From: AG-339-G14 sp902553315
GTDB lineage: Bacteria; Pseudomonadota; Gammaproteobacteria; Magnimaribacterales; AG-339-G14
NCBI GenBank assembly: GCA_902553315.1
Contig: CACDKN010000001.1
Span: forward strand, 372,001 to 436,000
Length of the DNA: 64,000 nt
Reading direction: 5' to 3'
Shown here piece by piece: positions 16,552 to 24,273 of the stretch (position 1 is its first letter; each line of letters begins with the position of its first letter). Made by a program: the position numbers and the translations under genes. A model generated the notes under the pieces. That model saw nothing but the letters and a program-made list of their open reading frames with translations. It was not told the DNA's origin and did not search any database.

Positions 16552-19500
16552 TGTCTCTAATTACTGAAGAACAGGTAGAACTGCAAAGTATTGAATGGTT
16601 TAAGGAACTTGGTTACCGGTATAGAGATGCTTATGAAATTGCACCTGAGGGCATAAACCCAGAAAGAGATGATTTTAGACAAGTTATTCTTGAAGAAAGA
16701 CTCAAGACTGCACTTATTAAAATAAATCCTGATATACCCAATACAACTATTCAAAATTCAATACTAAAAATAATAAATCCCAATATTCCTGGACTACTTA
16801 ACTGTAATCGTGAAATGCATAAGTGGATTACGAAAGGATTAAAAGTAACTTTTATGCAAGACAATCAAGAGGTCGGAAGACAACTCAAGTTAATCGATTT
16901 TGAAAACATCAATAACAATGACTGGTTAGTTGTAAATCAATTTCAAATACAAGGCGATCGGAGATTGAGAAGACCCGATGTCTTGGTTTTTGTGAATGGT
17001 TTACCTTTAGGAGTTATCGAATTAAAGAATCCTGCAGATGAGAATGCTGATGTTTGGTCTGCCTATAACCAATTACAAACCTACAAAGAAAATATACCTG
17101 ATTTATTTAATACCAATGGAGTATTAGTAATTTCTGATGGCATTCAAGCGAGAATGGGTTCTCTAACAGCACCACAAGAAAGATTCATGAGGTGGAGAAC
17201 TATTGATGGTGAGACCACTGATCCTTTGGGTGCATATCAAGATTTAGAAACTTTAATAAGAGGACTCTTTGATAAAGAAACTTTCCTAAACTTTATAAGA
17301 TACTTTTGTATTTTTGAGGACGATAAAACCATTATTAAAAAGGTTGCTGGATATCATCAGTTTTATGCGGTGCAAAAAGCACTTGAGAAAGTGGTTGAAG
17401 CATCACAAGTTGACGGCAGTAAGAAAGGTGGTGTTGTTTGGCATACTCAAGGAGCAGGTAAAAGTTTAGAAATGACCTGTCTCGCGGGACGAATCATCTC
17501 GGAACCCAGATTGGGAAATCCAACCATTGTGATGGTGACAGATAGACAAGACTTAGATGGACAACTGTTTGGAGTATTTAATGATGCGGGAGAATTACTC
17601 GGAGAGGCACCAAAACAAGCAGAGACCATCAGAGAACTCAAAGACCTTCTTGCAGATCGACCATCTGGTGGAATTATTTTTACCACTATTCAAAAATTTA
17701 AACCGGAGAAGGGAGAAGATAAGTTTCCAGTTTTAACTGATCGACACAACGTTATTGTCATGTGCGATGAAGCACACAGAACTCAATATGGATTTAAGGG
17801 AGTAGTCGATCAGAAAACAGGACAGATTAAATATGGTCTTGCACGCGCCTTGAGAGACGGGTTGCCCAATGCAACCTTCCTTGCTTTTACAGGAACACCA
17901 ATATCTCAAGACGATCGAGATACTCAAGCAGTCTTTGGAGAATACGTTGATATTTATGATATCCAACAAGCAGTAGAAGATGGAGCAACGGTTCCCATTT
18001 ATTACGAATCCAGATTGGCAAAAGTAGAGATTGATGAATCCAAATTACCAACACTTGACGATGAAGTTGAAGAAATTTTCGAAGATGGCATTGAAAATGA
18101 AGAAGAACAGGAAAAAGCAAAGTCGAAATGGTCACAAATCGAAGCATTGGTTGGCGCGCAATCCAGATTAAAAGAAATTGCAGAAGATTTAATTAGACAT
18201 TTTGAAACTCGACAAAAAACTCAACCCGGCAAAGCGATGATTGTTGGTATGAGTAGAGACATCTGTGCAAGACTTTACGATGAAATTATCCGGGTAAGAC
18301 CTCAATGGGATAGTCCAGATCATAATTCAGGAGTCGTCAAAGTTGTCATGACTGCATCTGCTCAAGATGAACAACATTTGCAAAAGCACCATACATCAAA
18401 ACAACAAAAGAAAGATCTTGAAAAAAGATTTAAAAACCCATCCGATGAACTGCAAATCGTAATTGTCAGAGATATGTGGTTAACCGGTTTCGATGCTCCC
18501 TGCTTGAGTACAATGTATATCGATAAACCCATGCAAGGAGCAAACCTGGCGCAAGCAATTGCAAGAGTCAACAGAGTCTTCGCAGATAAACCAGGTGGAT
18601 TGGTTGTTGATTACATTGGTATCGCACCGCAACTAAAAGAAGCATTAGCAACTTATGGTGCTGGTGGAGGAAGGGGTAAACCCACCATAGATACGGATGA
18701 AGCACTAAAAATTCTCCAAGAAAAAATTGCAGTGGCAAGAGATCTACTCCACCCCGTAGATTTTTCAGAATATAAAAGTAAAGCACTGCAACTCCTTCCA
18801 GAGTGCATAGATCACATTTTAGAATTGGAAGATGGCAGAAAAAGATACTGCGATATTGTTTTACAAATGACCAAAGCATTTGCTCTATGCGGTGCTATGG
18901 ACGATGCGTTGGTTTTTGCCGATGAAGTAGCATTTCATCAAGCGGTCAGAGGACCTTTGATAAAGACCGCAAGAAAAGGAGGAATGGGAGAATTTAAAGA
19001 TACAGATTTCGAATTAAAACAATTGGTTTCAGAATCATTAGTTTCTGGAGGTGTGTCAGACATTTTTAGTATTGCAGGAATAAAAACTCCAGATATCTCA
19101 ATTCTTTCAGAAGAATTTTTAAAAGAAGTGCAAAAAATGAAATTTAAAAATATTGCAGTTGAATTGTTAGAAAAACTTATCAACGATGAAGTGAAGTCAA
19201 AGTTTAGAACCAATGTAGTGAAACAAAAAAAATTTAGTGATTTATTAAAAAACGCACTAACAAAATATCAAAATAGATCTATCGAAGCAGCACAAGTAAT
19301 AGCGGAGTTGATTGAAATGGCAAGGGAGTTCAAGAACGATTTAGAGAAGTCAAAAGAACTTAATCTTAATCCTGCTGAAACCGCATTTTATGACGCTTTA
19401 TCAAATAATGAATCTGCAGAGGAATTAATGGGAGAAGAAGTTCTTATTCAAATTTCCAAAGAAATCGCAGAAAAATTAAGAAAAAATGTGACTGTCGACT

Positions 19501-19649
19501 GGTCCGTAAGAGAATCAGTAAGAGCAAAGTTAAGACTCTTAGTTAAAAATCTCTTAAGAAAATACAAGTATCCTCCTGACCAACAAGAAAGTGCAACTCA
19601 GTTGGTGTTAAAACAAGCAGAAGTGATTTCAGGTGAATTTGCTCAATGA
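16551..19649 (+). CDS. hsdR: Type I restriction-modification system, restriction/translocase subunit
   Basis: HsdR translocates and cleaves unmethylated DNA. The 1032-aa protein has an N-terminal PD-(D/E)XK nuclease region with GVIELKNPADENA (about residues 151-165), the superfamily 2 helicase Walker A loop TQGAGKSLEM (about 299-308), Walker B DEAHRTQYG (about 406), motif III FTGTP, the helicase VI-like AQAIARVNRVF, and a long helical C-terminus that contacts HsdM. Length and motif order are those of intact type I enzymes. It starts within the hsdS stop and a 65-aa ORF begins within its own stop, so four genes are translationally coupled. Confidence 0.95.
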   Translation: MSLITEEQVELQSIEWFKELGYRYRDAYEIAPEGINPERDDFRQVILEERLKTALIKINPDIPNTTIQNSILKIINPNIPGLLNCNREMHKWITKGLKVTFMQDNQEVGRQLKLIDFENINNNDWLVVNQFQIQGDRRLRRPDVLVFVNGLPLGVIELKNPADENADVWSAYNQLQTYKENIPDLFNTNGVLVISDGIQARMGSLTAPQERFMRWRTIDGETTDPLGAYQDLETLIRGLFDKETFLNFIRYFCIFEDDKTIIKKVAGYHQFYAVQKALEKVVEASQVDGSKKGGVVWHTQGAGKSLEMTCLAGRIISEPRLGNPTIVMVTDRQDLDGQLFGVFNDAGELLGEAPKQAETIRELKDLLADRPSGGIIFTTIQKFKPEKGEDKFPVLTDRHNVIVMCDEAHRTQYGFKGVVDQKTGQIKYGLARALRDGLPNATFLAFTGTPISQDDRDTQAVFGEYVDIYDIQQAVEDGATVPIYYESRLAKVEIDESKLPTLDDEVEEIFEDGIENEEEQEKAKSKWSQIEALVGAQSRLKEIAEDLIRHFETRQKTQPGKAMIVGMSRDICARLYDEIIRVRPQWDSPDHNSGVVKVVMTASAQDEQHLQKHHTSKQQKKDLEKRFKNPSDELQIVIVRDMWLTGFDAPCLSTMYIDKPMQGANLAQAIARVNRVFADKPGGLVVDYIGIAPQLKEALATYGAGGGRGKPTIDTDEALKILQEKIAVARDLLHPVDFSEYKSKALQLLPECIDHILELEDGRKRYCDIVLQMTKAFALCGAMDDALVFADEVAFHQAVRGPLIKTARKGGMGEFKDTDFELKQLVSESLVSGGVSDIFSIAGIKTPDISILSEEFLKEVQKMKFKNIAVELLEKLINDEVKSKFRTNVVKQKKFSDLLKNALTKYQNRSIEAAQVIAELIEMAREFKNDLEKSKELNLNPAETAFYDALSNNESAEELMGEEVLIQISKEIAEKLRKNVTVDWSVRESVRAKLRLLVKNLLRKYKYPPDQQESATQLVLKQAEVISGEFAQ

Positions 19650-19843
19650 GAGAATTAGTTATTTTTAATAATGTACCTTCTACAGAGAATCCAGAAGAAT
19701 ATTCAGAAGGATTATTCGTTTGGATAGAAAATGATCAAATGATGACTACTCTTGAGTACCATTGCGCAAAAGGAGGAGATCCCGAGGTTTATAAAAAATG
19801 GGAAGAATCAAATAAGGCATTTATTACTAAAAAAGAACTTTAA
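19646..19843 (+). CDS. Small acidic protein coupled to hsdR, unknown function
   Basis: The 65-aa ORF starts at ATGA overlapping the hsdR stop by 4 nt and follows the same coupling pattern as the hsd genes, which supports expression. The product is acidic, with no signal peptide or membrane segment and a single cysteine (EYHCAKGGDP). I do not recognise a family. By position it could modulate or accompany the restriction complex, but this is inference only. It ends just before the right-end repeat cluster of unit 1. Confidence 0.6.
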   Translation: MRELVIFNNVPSTENPEEYSEGLFVWIENDQMMTTLEYHCAKGGDPEVYKKWEESNKAFITKKEL

Positions 19844-19848
19844 AACCC

Positions 19849-19920
19849 TTACTGTGCATATTTTCTCTAATTTTGTCTTAAAGTTTTATGAAAAATATAC
19901 ACAGTAATATACACAGTAAA
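19849..19920 (+). repeat. Right-end repeat cluster of unit 1
   Basis: TTACTGTGCATA (19849-19860) is the inverted form of the TATGCACAGTA word found at the left end. ATATACACAGTA (19895-19906) and ATATACACAGTAAA (19907-19920) are two adjacent direct copies. Left-end polarity is forward, forward, reverse; right-end polarity is reverse, forward, forward. Presence at both ends of the unit argues for a role beyond an hsdM operator. Confidence 0.7.
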
Positions 19921-19928
19921 TCCTGAAA

Positions 19929-19952
19929 CCTTTATTTAAAGGACTTTTTTTT
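19929..19952 (+). terminator. Weak candidate intrinsic terminator after the hsd operon
   Basis: CCTTT-ATTT-AAAGG forms a 5-bp hairpin followed after two bases by eight T residues. The stem is short, so efficiency is doubtful. It lies directly before the second att copy, where the hsd transcript would need to stop. Confidence 0.4.
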
Positions 19953-19965
19953 CAGCACCTCACGA

Positions 19966-20011
19966 CTGATAAGGGTGAGGTCGCAGATTCGAGTTCTGCC
20001 AGACCCACCAA
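19966..20011 (+). repeat. att repeat copy 2 (tRNA-Ile 3' end remnant)
   Basis: These 46 nt are identical to 13431-13476, covering the anticodon loop through CCA plus one A. The 5' half of a tRNA is absent, so this is not a tRNA gene. It marks the junction between unit 1 and unit 2. Confidence 0.93.
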
Positions 20012-20046
20012 AAACCCTTTTAAATCAACACTTAGAGGGTTTTTTT
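20011..20046 (+). terminator. Candidate intrinsic terminator at left end of unit 2
   Basis: AAAACCCT (20011-20018) can pair with AGGGTTTT (20036-20043) across a 17-nt loop, with a run of seven T residues (20040-20046). The A-rich upstream arm means it could act in both directions. It would insulate unit 2 from unit 1. Confidence 0.45.
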
Positions 20047-20067
20047 AGTTTTAGAGATATTAAAAAT

Positions 20068-20108
20068 ATATACACAGTTATGCACAGTTGTATTCACTGT
20101 GTATAAAA
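20068..20108 (+). repeat. Left-end repeat cluster of unit 2
   Basis: The first 21 nt (20068-20088) are identical to 13536-13556 in unit 1. The palindrome is CACAGTT-GTATT-CACTGTG (20083-20101), with six perfect pairs in each arm, followed immediately by TATAAAA. TTATGCACA (20078-20086) and TGTGTATAA (20098-20106) again fit the DnaA-box pattern in opposite orientations. Only the palindrome centre differs from the unit 1 copy. Confidence 0.8.
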
Positions 20109-20188
20109 CTGCTCCATATTAATTTCTTTTGTTGAGAAATATTAGTAATCTATGTAATCATAAAATTTTCTTATAAGTAAAAAGGATC

Positions 20189-20467
20189 ATGGAAATAAAT
20201 AAAATACTAAATTTAGAACCTAAAGAAGAACAGATTGAAAAATTATTTGAATACAAACTTGAATGTCAAAAAGAGATTAACCGTTGGACAGAAATAATAG
20301 AAATTCACAAAAAATGGAATAAAAAATCTGAAGAAGATTTTATTAATTATCATTTAAATAATCTTGATTATGACTATAAAGAAATATCTAAAGCACAAGA
20401 AAATCTTATAACAAAAGAAATAGAATTAAATAATTTAAATAAAATTTTGTCTGAATACCTTCAATGA
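20189..20467 (+). CDS. Hypothetical coiled-coil-like protein of island unit 2
   Basis: The 92-aa ORF has AAGGA four bases before its ATG. The product is strongly charged, with about a third of its residues K or E and many leucine and isoleucine positions spaced as in helices (EEQIEKLFEYKLECQKEINRW, ENLITKEIELNNLNKILSEYL), so a helical coiled coil is likely. No family is recognised. It lies 33 nt upstream of the HNH nuclease and may be cotranscribed with it. It could be a partner or a small regulator, which is inference. Confidence 0.55.
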   Translation: MEINKILNLEPKEEQIEKLFEYKLECQKEINRWTEIIEIHKKWNKKSEEDFINYHLNNLDYDYKEISKAQENLITKEIELNNLNKILSEYLQ

Positions 20468-20500
20468 AAAAATTAATACTTTTTTTGGCATACTAATTGG

Positions 20501-21187
20501 ATGGAAGCAAAGTTACTTAAATATAACCAGTTGGTGATGAATGAAAATGGCATCCATCTCCAAAAAGGTATGAATTTTGGAATACAAGGTTCTTACTCAA
20601 TAGTTTTAATGTCAGTAGAAAAGAATGCTCCATATGCTGATGAAATGCTTGAGGATGGAACTATCAGATATGAAGGTCATGATGCTCGTGTTTCACCAGA
20701 AGATAAAAAAATTACTGACCAACCAATGGCAAACAAAACCGGCACATTGACTGAAAATGGAAAGTTTTTTCAAGCAGCAGAGAATTTTAAAGTTGGCAAA
20801 AGAGAACCAGCAAAGATAAAAGTTTATAGAAAGTTAAGACCTGGTGTATGGGTCGATATGGGTTTTTATGATTTAACAGATGCTCTTATCGAGCATGATG
20901 GCAAAAGAAAAGTTTTTAAATTTATACTTAAACCAAACTTTGAAGATTTTGACCCAGAAACCTCTGAGAATATTGACCTTGCACATAATAGGTATATTCC
21001 AGGTGATGTAATGCAAGAAGTTTATATACGAGACGGAGGCAAGTGTATTGAATGTGGTTCAGAAGATAACCTTCACTATGACCATAAAATACCTTTTTCA
21101 AAAGGAGGTTCTTCAAAAGATGCAAGAAACATTCAGTTATTGTGCGCAAGGCATAATTTAAGCAAAGGGAATAAATTTAAATACTAG
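20501..21187 (+). CDS. HNH endonuclease with SRA/YDG-like N-terminal domain (putative type IV restriction enzyme)
   Basis: The 228-aa protein has two parts. The C-terminal HNH domain (about residues 175-225) shows zinc-binding C182-x2-C185, the catalytic YDH (H195 with D194), N210, and the C215/H218 pair. The N-terminal 150 residues read YSIVLMSVEKNAPYADEM, DGTIRYEGHDA, LTENGKFFQAA, KIKVYRKLRPGVWVDMGFY, a pattern I associate with SRA/YDG domains that read modified cytosine. Such SRA-HNH fusions are modification-dependent (type IV) restriction enzymes. The domain match is by eye, so the nuclease call is strong and the SRA call moderate. The ORF ends 10 nt before att copy 3. Confidence 0.75.
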   Translation: MEAKLLKYNQLVMNENGIHLQKGMNFGIQGSYSIVLMSVEKNAPYADEMLEDGTIRYEGHDARVSPEDKKITDQPMANKTGTLTENGKFFQAAENFKVGKREPAKIKVYRKLRPGVWVDMGFYDLTDALIEHDGKRKVFKFILKPNFEDFDPETSENIDLAHNRYIPGDVMQEVYIRDGGKCIECGSEDNLHYDHKIPFSKGGSSKDARNIQLLCARHNLSKGNKFKY

Positions 21188-21197
21188 TAACCCCCTC

Positions 21198-21240
21198 ATA
21201 AGGGTGAGGTCGCAGATTCGAGTTCTGCCAGACCCACCAA
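21198..21240 (+). repeat. att repeat copy 3 (tRNA-Ile 3' end remnant), right end of island
   Basis: These 43 nt are identical to the tRNA-Ile 3' end through CCA plus one A. Just before them CCCCT (21192-21196) also matches, with one mismatch at 21197. It marks the original chromosomal junction; downstream begins ordinary chromosomal sequence with an exported phosphatase. Confidence 0.92.
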
Positions 21241-21316
21241 CTGTTTTCAAATCTGATACAAAAAGTTTTTTTTTAGTCACACCAAAAATATTTTTTTCGA
21301 ATAAGATTGTTATGTT

Positions 21317-22888
21317 TTGTGTAAATTTCTTTGTTCATTAGCTTTCTTTTTTTCGTTGACCTTACTATCTCATCCAGAATCATCTATTGAGAAATATCCT
21401 GCTGAAATAGCGCACTCTCCATCACCTTTGCCTGATAGAGTTGTTTTAACCTGGAACGATGATCCTGCAACTACGCAAGCTGTTAGTTGGCGAACAGATG
21501 TATCGGTTAAAGCCGGGCTCGCTCAGCTTGCTATAGCAAATGCAAATGGAAGAGCTCTTAAGCCAGATGAATTCAAAGCAGAAACAAGTTATTTTAAAAG
21601 TGATATCAATGAGGCTCATTACCATAGTCTAACTTTTAAGAATCTTCAGCCAGATACTCTATATGCTTACAGAGTTGGAGATGGAGTAAATTGGACGGAG
21701 TACTATCATTTCAAAACTGCAAGTTCTGAAGAAGAGCCCTTCAGTTTCATTTATTTTGGTGATGCACAAAACGAAGTGAGAACTCATTGGTCAAGAGTTT
21801 TTAGAGAGGCTTTTCGTGATGCGCCGAGAGCTGCATTTGCATTATATGCTGGTGATATGGTGAATCGAAAGTTTAGCGACTCCGAGTGGGGAGAATGGCA
21901 TCAAGGTCCAGATTGGGTTAATGGTACTCTCCCGGTGATTGCGACACCAGGTAACCACGAATACTTTAATTATGATCAACGATTCAATACAGAGTTTTAT
22001 TGGACTGACAAGGAAGGAGACGATGTCGAAGTTACGCTGACTTCTATGGTTGAGGAAGAAAATGATCAGGGCAAGGTTTATAAAATGTCATTTTTGGCAT
22101 CTGATAGTGAAAAAATAACGATAGAATTTAATGATTCTGGTGTAATAACTCAAACAGACGATCAAATAGAAGTTGTTACTGGATTTTCTAAAAAACAATT
22201 ACTAGGTCGAAATTTATATGGTTCACCACTTTACAATCGACAACGTATTCCAGAGCAAGCTTCTCTAAGCAATCACTGGAGGATGCAGTTTGAGTTTCCC
22301 GTTCAGAATGTACCTGACCCTGCACTTGCTGAAACTGTCTATTATATTGACTATCAAGGTGTAAGATTTATATCTCTTGACTCGAATAATGCAAAGGAGT
22401 CCCAGGTAGAGTGGTTAAAAAAGGTGCTGGAAAGCAATAAGAATTTTTGGACAATTGTTACGTTCCATCATCCAATGTTTTCACCAGGATCGGATAGGGA
22501 TAATCCTGAAATAAGAAAGCTTTGGAAACCAATTTTAGATGAATTCAAGGTTGATTTGATACTAAGTGGACATGACCACACATATGCACGAACTGGTCAG
22601 ATCGGATCAAAAAAAATTATGAACATTCCGGAGGGTTACGAGAAAGCTTACGATCCAAATATTGGTACTGTAAATGTAGTGTCAGTAAGTGGCCCTAAAA
22701 TGTATAAAATCACAAAGGGTGCTTTTGCAAAACGAATGGCAGAAGATACTCAACTCTACCAAATTGTTGATATAAAAAAAGATAGTCTTAGGTTCCGCGC
22801 ATATACTGCAACGGGAAAGCTGTATGATGAATTTCTTCTTAAAAAACGAAAAGATCAGCCAAACTTATTAATAGAAACGGGTCCTTAA
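21317..22888 (+). CDS. Exported purple-acid-phosphatase-like metallophosphoesterase
   Basis: The protein (523 aa) has a signal-like N-terminus, a fibronectin-type N-terminal domain (VVLTWNDDPATTQAVSWRTD, LQPDTLYAYRVGDG), and a calcineurin-like metallophosphatase domain. Dimetal motifs are GDAQNE (about 149), GDMVNR (about 180), GNHEYF (about 213), HHPMFS (about 385) and SGHDHTYART (about 417). This is the purple acid phosphatase layout, probably a periplasmic phosphomonoesterase. The only in-frame start before the signal peptide is TTG at 21317. An ATG at 21312 is in another frame and stops after nine codons, so a start-region frameshift or a genuine TTG start is possible. It is the first gene after the island. 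Confidence 0.85.
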   Translation: MCKFLCSLAFFFSLTLLSHPESSIEKYPAEIAHSPSPLPDRVVLTWNDDPATTQAVSWRTDVSVKAGLAQLAIANANGRALKPDEFKAETSYFKSDINEAHYHSLTFKNLQPDTLYAYRVGDGVNWTEYYHFKTASSEEEPFSFIYFGDAQNEVRTHWSRVFREAFRDAPRAAFALYAGDMVNRKFSDSEWGEWHQGPDWVNGTLPVIATPGNHEYFNYDQRFNTEFYWTDKEGDDVEVTLTSMVEEENDQGKVYKMSFLASDSEKITIEFNDSGVITQTDDQIEVVTGFSKKQLLGRNLYGSPLYNRQRIPEQASLSNHWRMQFEFPVQNVPDPALAETVYYIDYQGVRFISLDSNNAKESQVEWLKKVLESNKNFWTIVTFHHPMFSPGSDRDNPEIRKLWKPILDEFKVDLILSGHDHTYARTGQIGSKKIMNIPEGYEKAYDPNIGTVNVVSVSGPKMYKITKGAFAKRMAEDTQLYQIVDIKKDSLRFRAYTATGKLYDEFLLKKRKDQPNLLIETGP

Positions 22889-22908
22889 AAAGTAAATTTA
22901 ATGGAAAT

Positions 22909-24189
22909 CTAGACTTTTGGATCTAAATCGATTTCGTATGAAAGGAGTTTAAAACTTTGCATGGTATACAAAACCAGCAAACTTAAAAGACTGATCGACT
23001 GGTGAAGCACAAACACTTGAAAGATCAATAAATTTGAATTGAATAAACCTGAGAAAAATAAAATAGAAATTAAAAGTGAAATTTTGATAGTCTCATTAAC
23101 ATAATTTAATTGATAACTCTCAAACCCTTTTAGAGTGACAATTACTGAAGCAACCAGAATTAAAGCGTAAGCATAACTTTCTAGTAAACTAAGACTGCCA
23201 ATGAATGAGGCGATAAACGCCGAAGTCAAAATTATGAAAGATAGCTGGACCCAGCCATAAATTTTCAAATAGATTGAGTTTTTCGGATCATAGGCTTCAA
23301 AATTTGCTAAGTCATTTCTGAAGATGGGGTAATTTTGCTCTACATCATTGGGGCGCCATTTCGGCGGGGAGAAAATAACTTTGAATTTATCAGACCATTT
23401 TTTTGTGCGGCTGAAATCTTTAATAATTTCGGCAAACACTTCAAAATTTGCTTTGAGAGGGTTCCAACTTCTCAGTGGCTTAGTTGTGCCATAGATTGGT
23501 TTCACTTCGTCTTTTTCAGGTTTATAAGAACCAAATATCCTATCCCAAATAATAAATACACCGCCATAATTTGCATCGATGTAGTCTTTATTTTGGGCGT
23601 GATGAACTCTGTGATTAGAAGGAGTAATGAAAATATACTCAAGCCATCCTAATTTACCAATGTGTTCTGTATGCACCCAGAATTGATACACTAAGTTGAT
23701 ACCTGCAACCGTAACAAAAACTTCTGGCGGAACTCCTATAAGAAGCATTGGTAGATAAAAAATCCACTTCCAAAGAAAACCGGTACTAGTTTGTCTCAGT
23801 GCAGTTGATAGATTAAATTCTTCACCGTGATGATGTACTACATGCGTAGCCCATAGAATTTTCACTTCATGGTGCAATCTATGCATCCAGTAATAACTTA
23901 AATCATATAAAAAGAAAGCCAAGAACCACACCCAAAGATCTGCGGCTGAAAAAAGTGCTAAGTTAAAATAAGTCGCGACATAAGCAAATGCTGCGCCTTG
24001 AAGACCAATACCTAGTAAGGGAATAAATCTGCTAATTAATCCTAAAGAGATACTTGTGAAAGTATCGTTGAACCGATAGTTGTTTTTTCCACTAAAGTGT
24101 CCATAAATAATTTCTATGAAAATTAGCAGAAAAAAAGTTGGTACTGCAAGGTTGATAATTATTGATGAATCAAAAGCGATGCTGTCCAT
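22909..24189 (-). CDS. Membrane di-iron oxygenase of the fatty-acid hydroxylase superfamily, alkylglycerol-monooxygenase-like
   Basis: The 426-aa integral membrane protein has hydrophobic helices at both ends and histidine clusters: HRLHH (about residues 105-109), HVVHHHGEEFNLSTALRQ (about 117-134) and HRVHHAQNKDYIDANYGG (about 200-217), the sterol-desaturase/fatty-acid-hydroxylase di-iron ligands. The NLSTALRQ phrase, the FWVHTEHIG segment and GVFIIWDRIFGSY match the alkylglycerol monooxygenase subgroup, which cleaves ether lipids. Substrate is inference. It is convergent with the phosphatase and divergent from the crotonase gene. Confidence 0.8.
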   Translation of the reverse strand: MDSIAFDSSIIINLAVPTFFLLIFIEIIYGHFSGKNNYRFNDTFTSISLGLISRFIPLLGIGLQGAAFAYVATYFNLALFSAADLWVWFLAFFLYDLSYYWMHRLHHEVKILWATHVVHHHGEEFNLSTALRQTSTGFLWKWIFYLPMLLIGVPPEVFVTVAGINLVYQFWVHTEHIGKLGWLEYIFITPSNHRVHHAQNKDYIDANYGGVFIIWDRIFGSYKPEKDEVKPIYGTTKPLRSWNPLKANFEVFAEIIKDFSRTKKWSDKFKVIFSPPKWRPNDVEQNYPIFRNDLANFEAYDPKNSIYLKIYGWVQLSFIILTSAFIASFIGSLSLLESYAYALILVASVIVTLKGFESYQLNYVNETIKISLLISILFFSGLFNSNLLIFQVFVLHQSISLLSLLVLYTMQSFKLLSYEIDLDPKV

Positions 24190-24273
24190 GGAAAAATTCT
24201 ATGTGTAACTTATTGTTTAGGCAATGATTTTACGTTAAAGTTTTTTTTGCTCAACACTTTTATGGAGAAATGA

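Larger units (their letters stand above)
13477..20011 (+). mobile_element. tRNA-Ile-integrated unit 1 carrying a type I restriction-modification operon
   Basis: About 6.5 kb is bounded by two identical 46-nt tRNA-Ile 3' ends. Contents in order are a repeat cluster, hsdM, hsdS, hsdR, a 65-aa coupled ORF, a second repeat cluster, a weak terminator and the att copy. No integrase, excisionase, replication or transfer gene is recognisable. Base composition is not obviously different from the flanks by eye. As the unit nearest the tRNA it should be the more recent insertion. Confidence 0.8.
19844..20188 (+). other. Non-coding junction between island units 1 and 2
   Basis: This 345-nt stretch has no convincing gene. 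In order it holds the right-end repeat cluster of unit 1 (19849-19920), a weak hairpin with a T run (19929-19952), the second tRNA-Ile att copy (19966-20011), an A/T-flanked hairpin with T tract (20011-20046), and the left-end repeat cluster of unit 2 (20068-20108). A short AT-rich leader to the next ORF follows, with AAGGA just before its ATG. Confidence 0.75.
20012..21240 (+). mobile_element. tRNA-Ile-integrated unit 2 carrying a putative modification-dependent nuclease
   Basis: About 1.2 kb lies between att copies 2 and 3. It carries the same left-end repeat cluster as unit 1, at nearly the same distance from the att end (56-60 nt), then a 92-aa ORF and an SRA-like HNH nuclease. No integrase is present and no right-end repeat cluster is seen. 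Being distal to the tRNA it should be the older of the two insertions, and its end may have decayed. Confidence 0.72.

Noticed and set aside
19966..20011. Second tRNA-Ile gene or tRNA pseudogene
   Set aside because: Only the 3' half is present, identical to the functional gene, at an element boundary. It is an att duplicate. The same holds for 21198-21240.
13536..20108. CRISPR array, suggested by repeated TACACAG words
   Set aside because: The words are not regularly spaced, have no unique spacers of equal length, and no cas genes are present.
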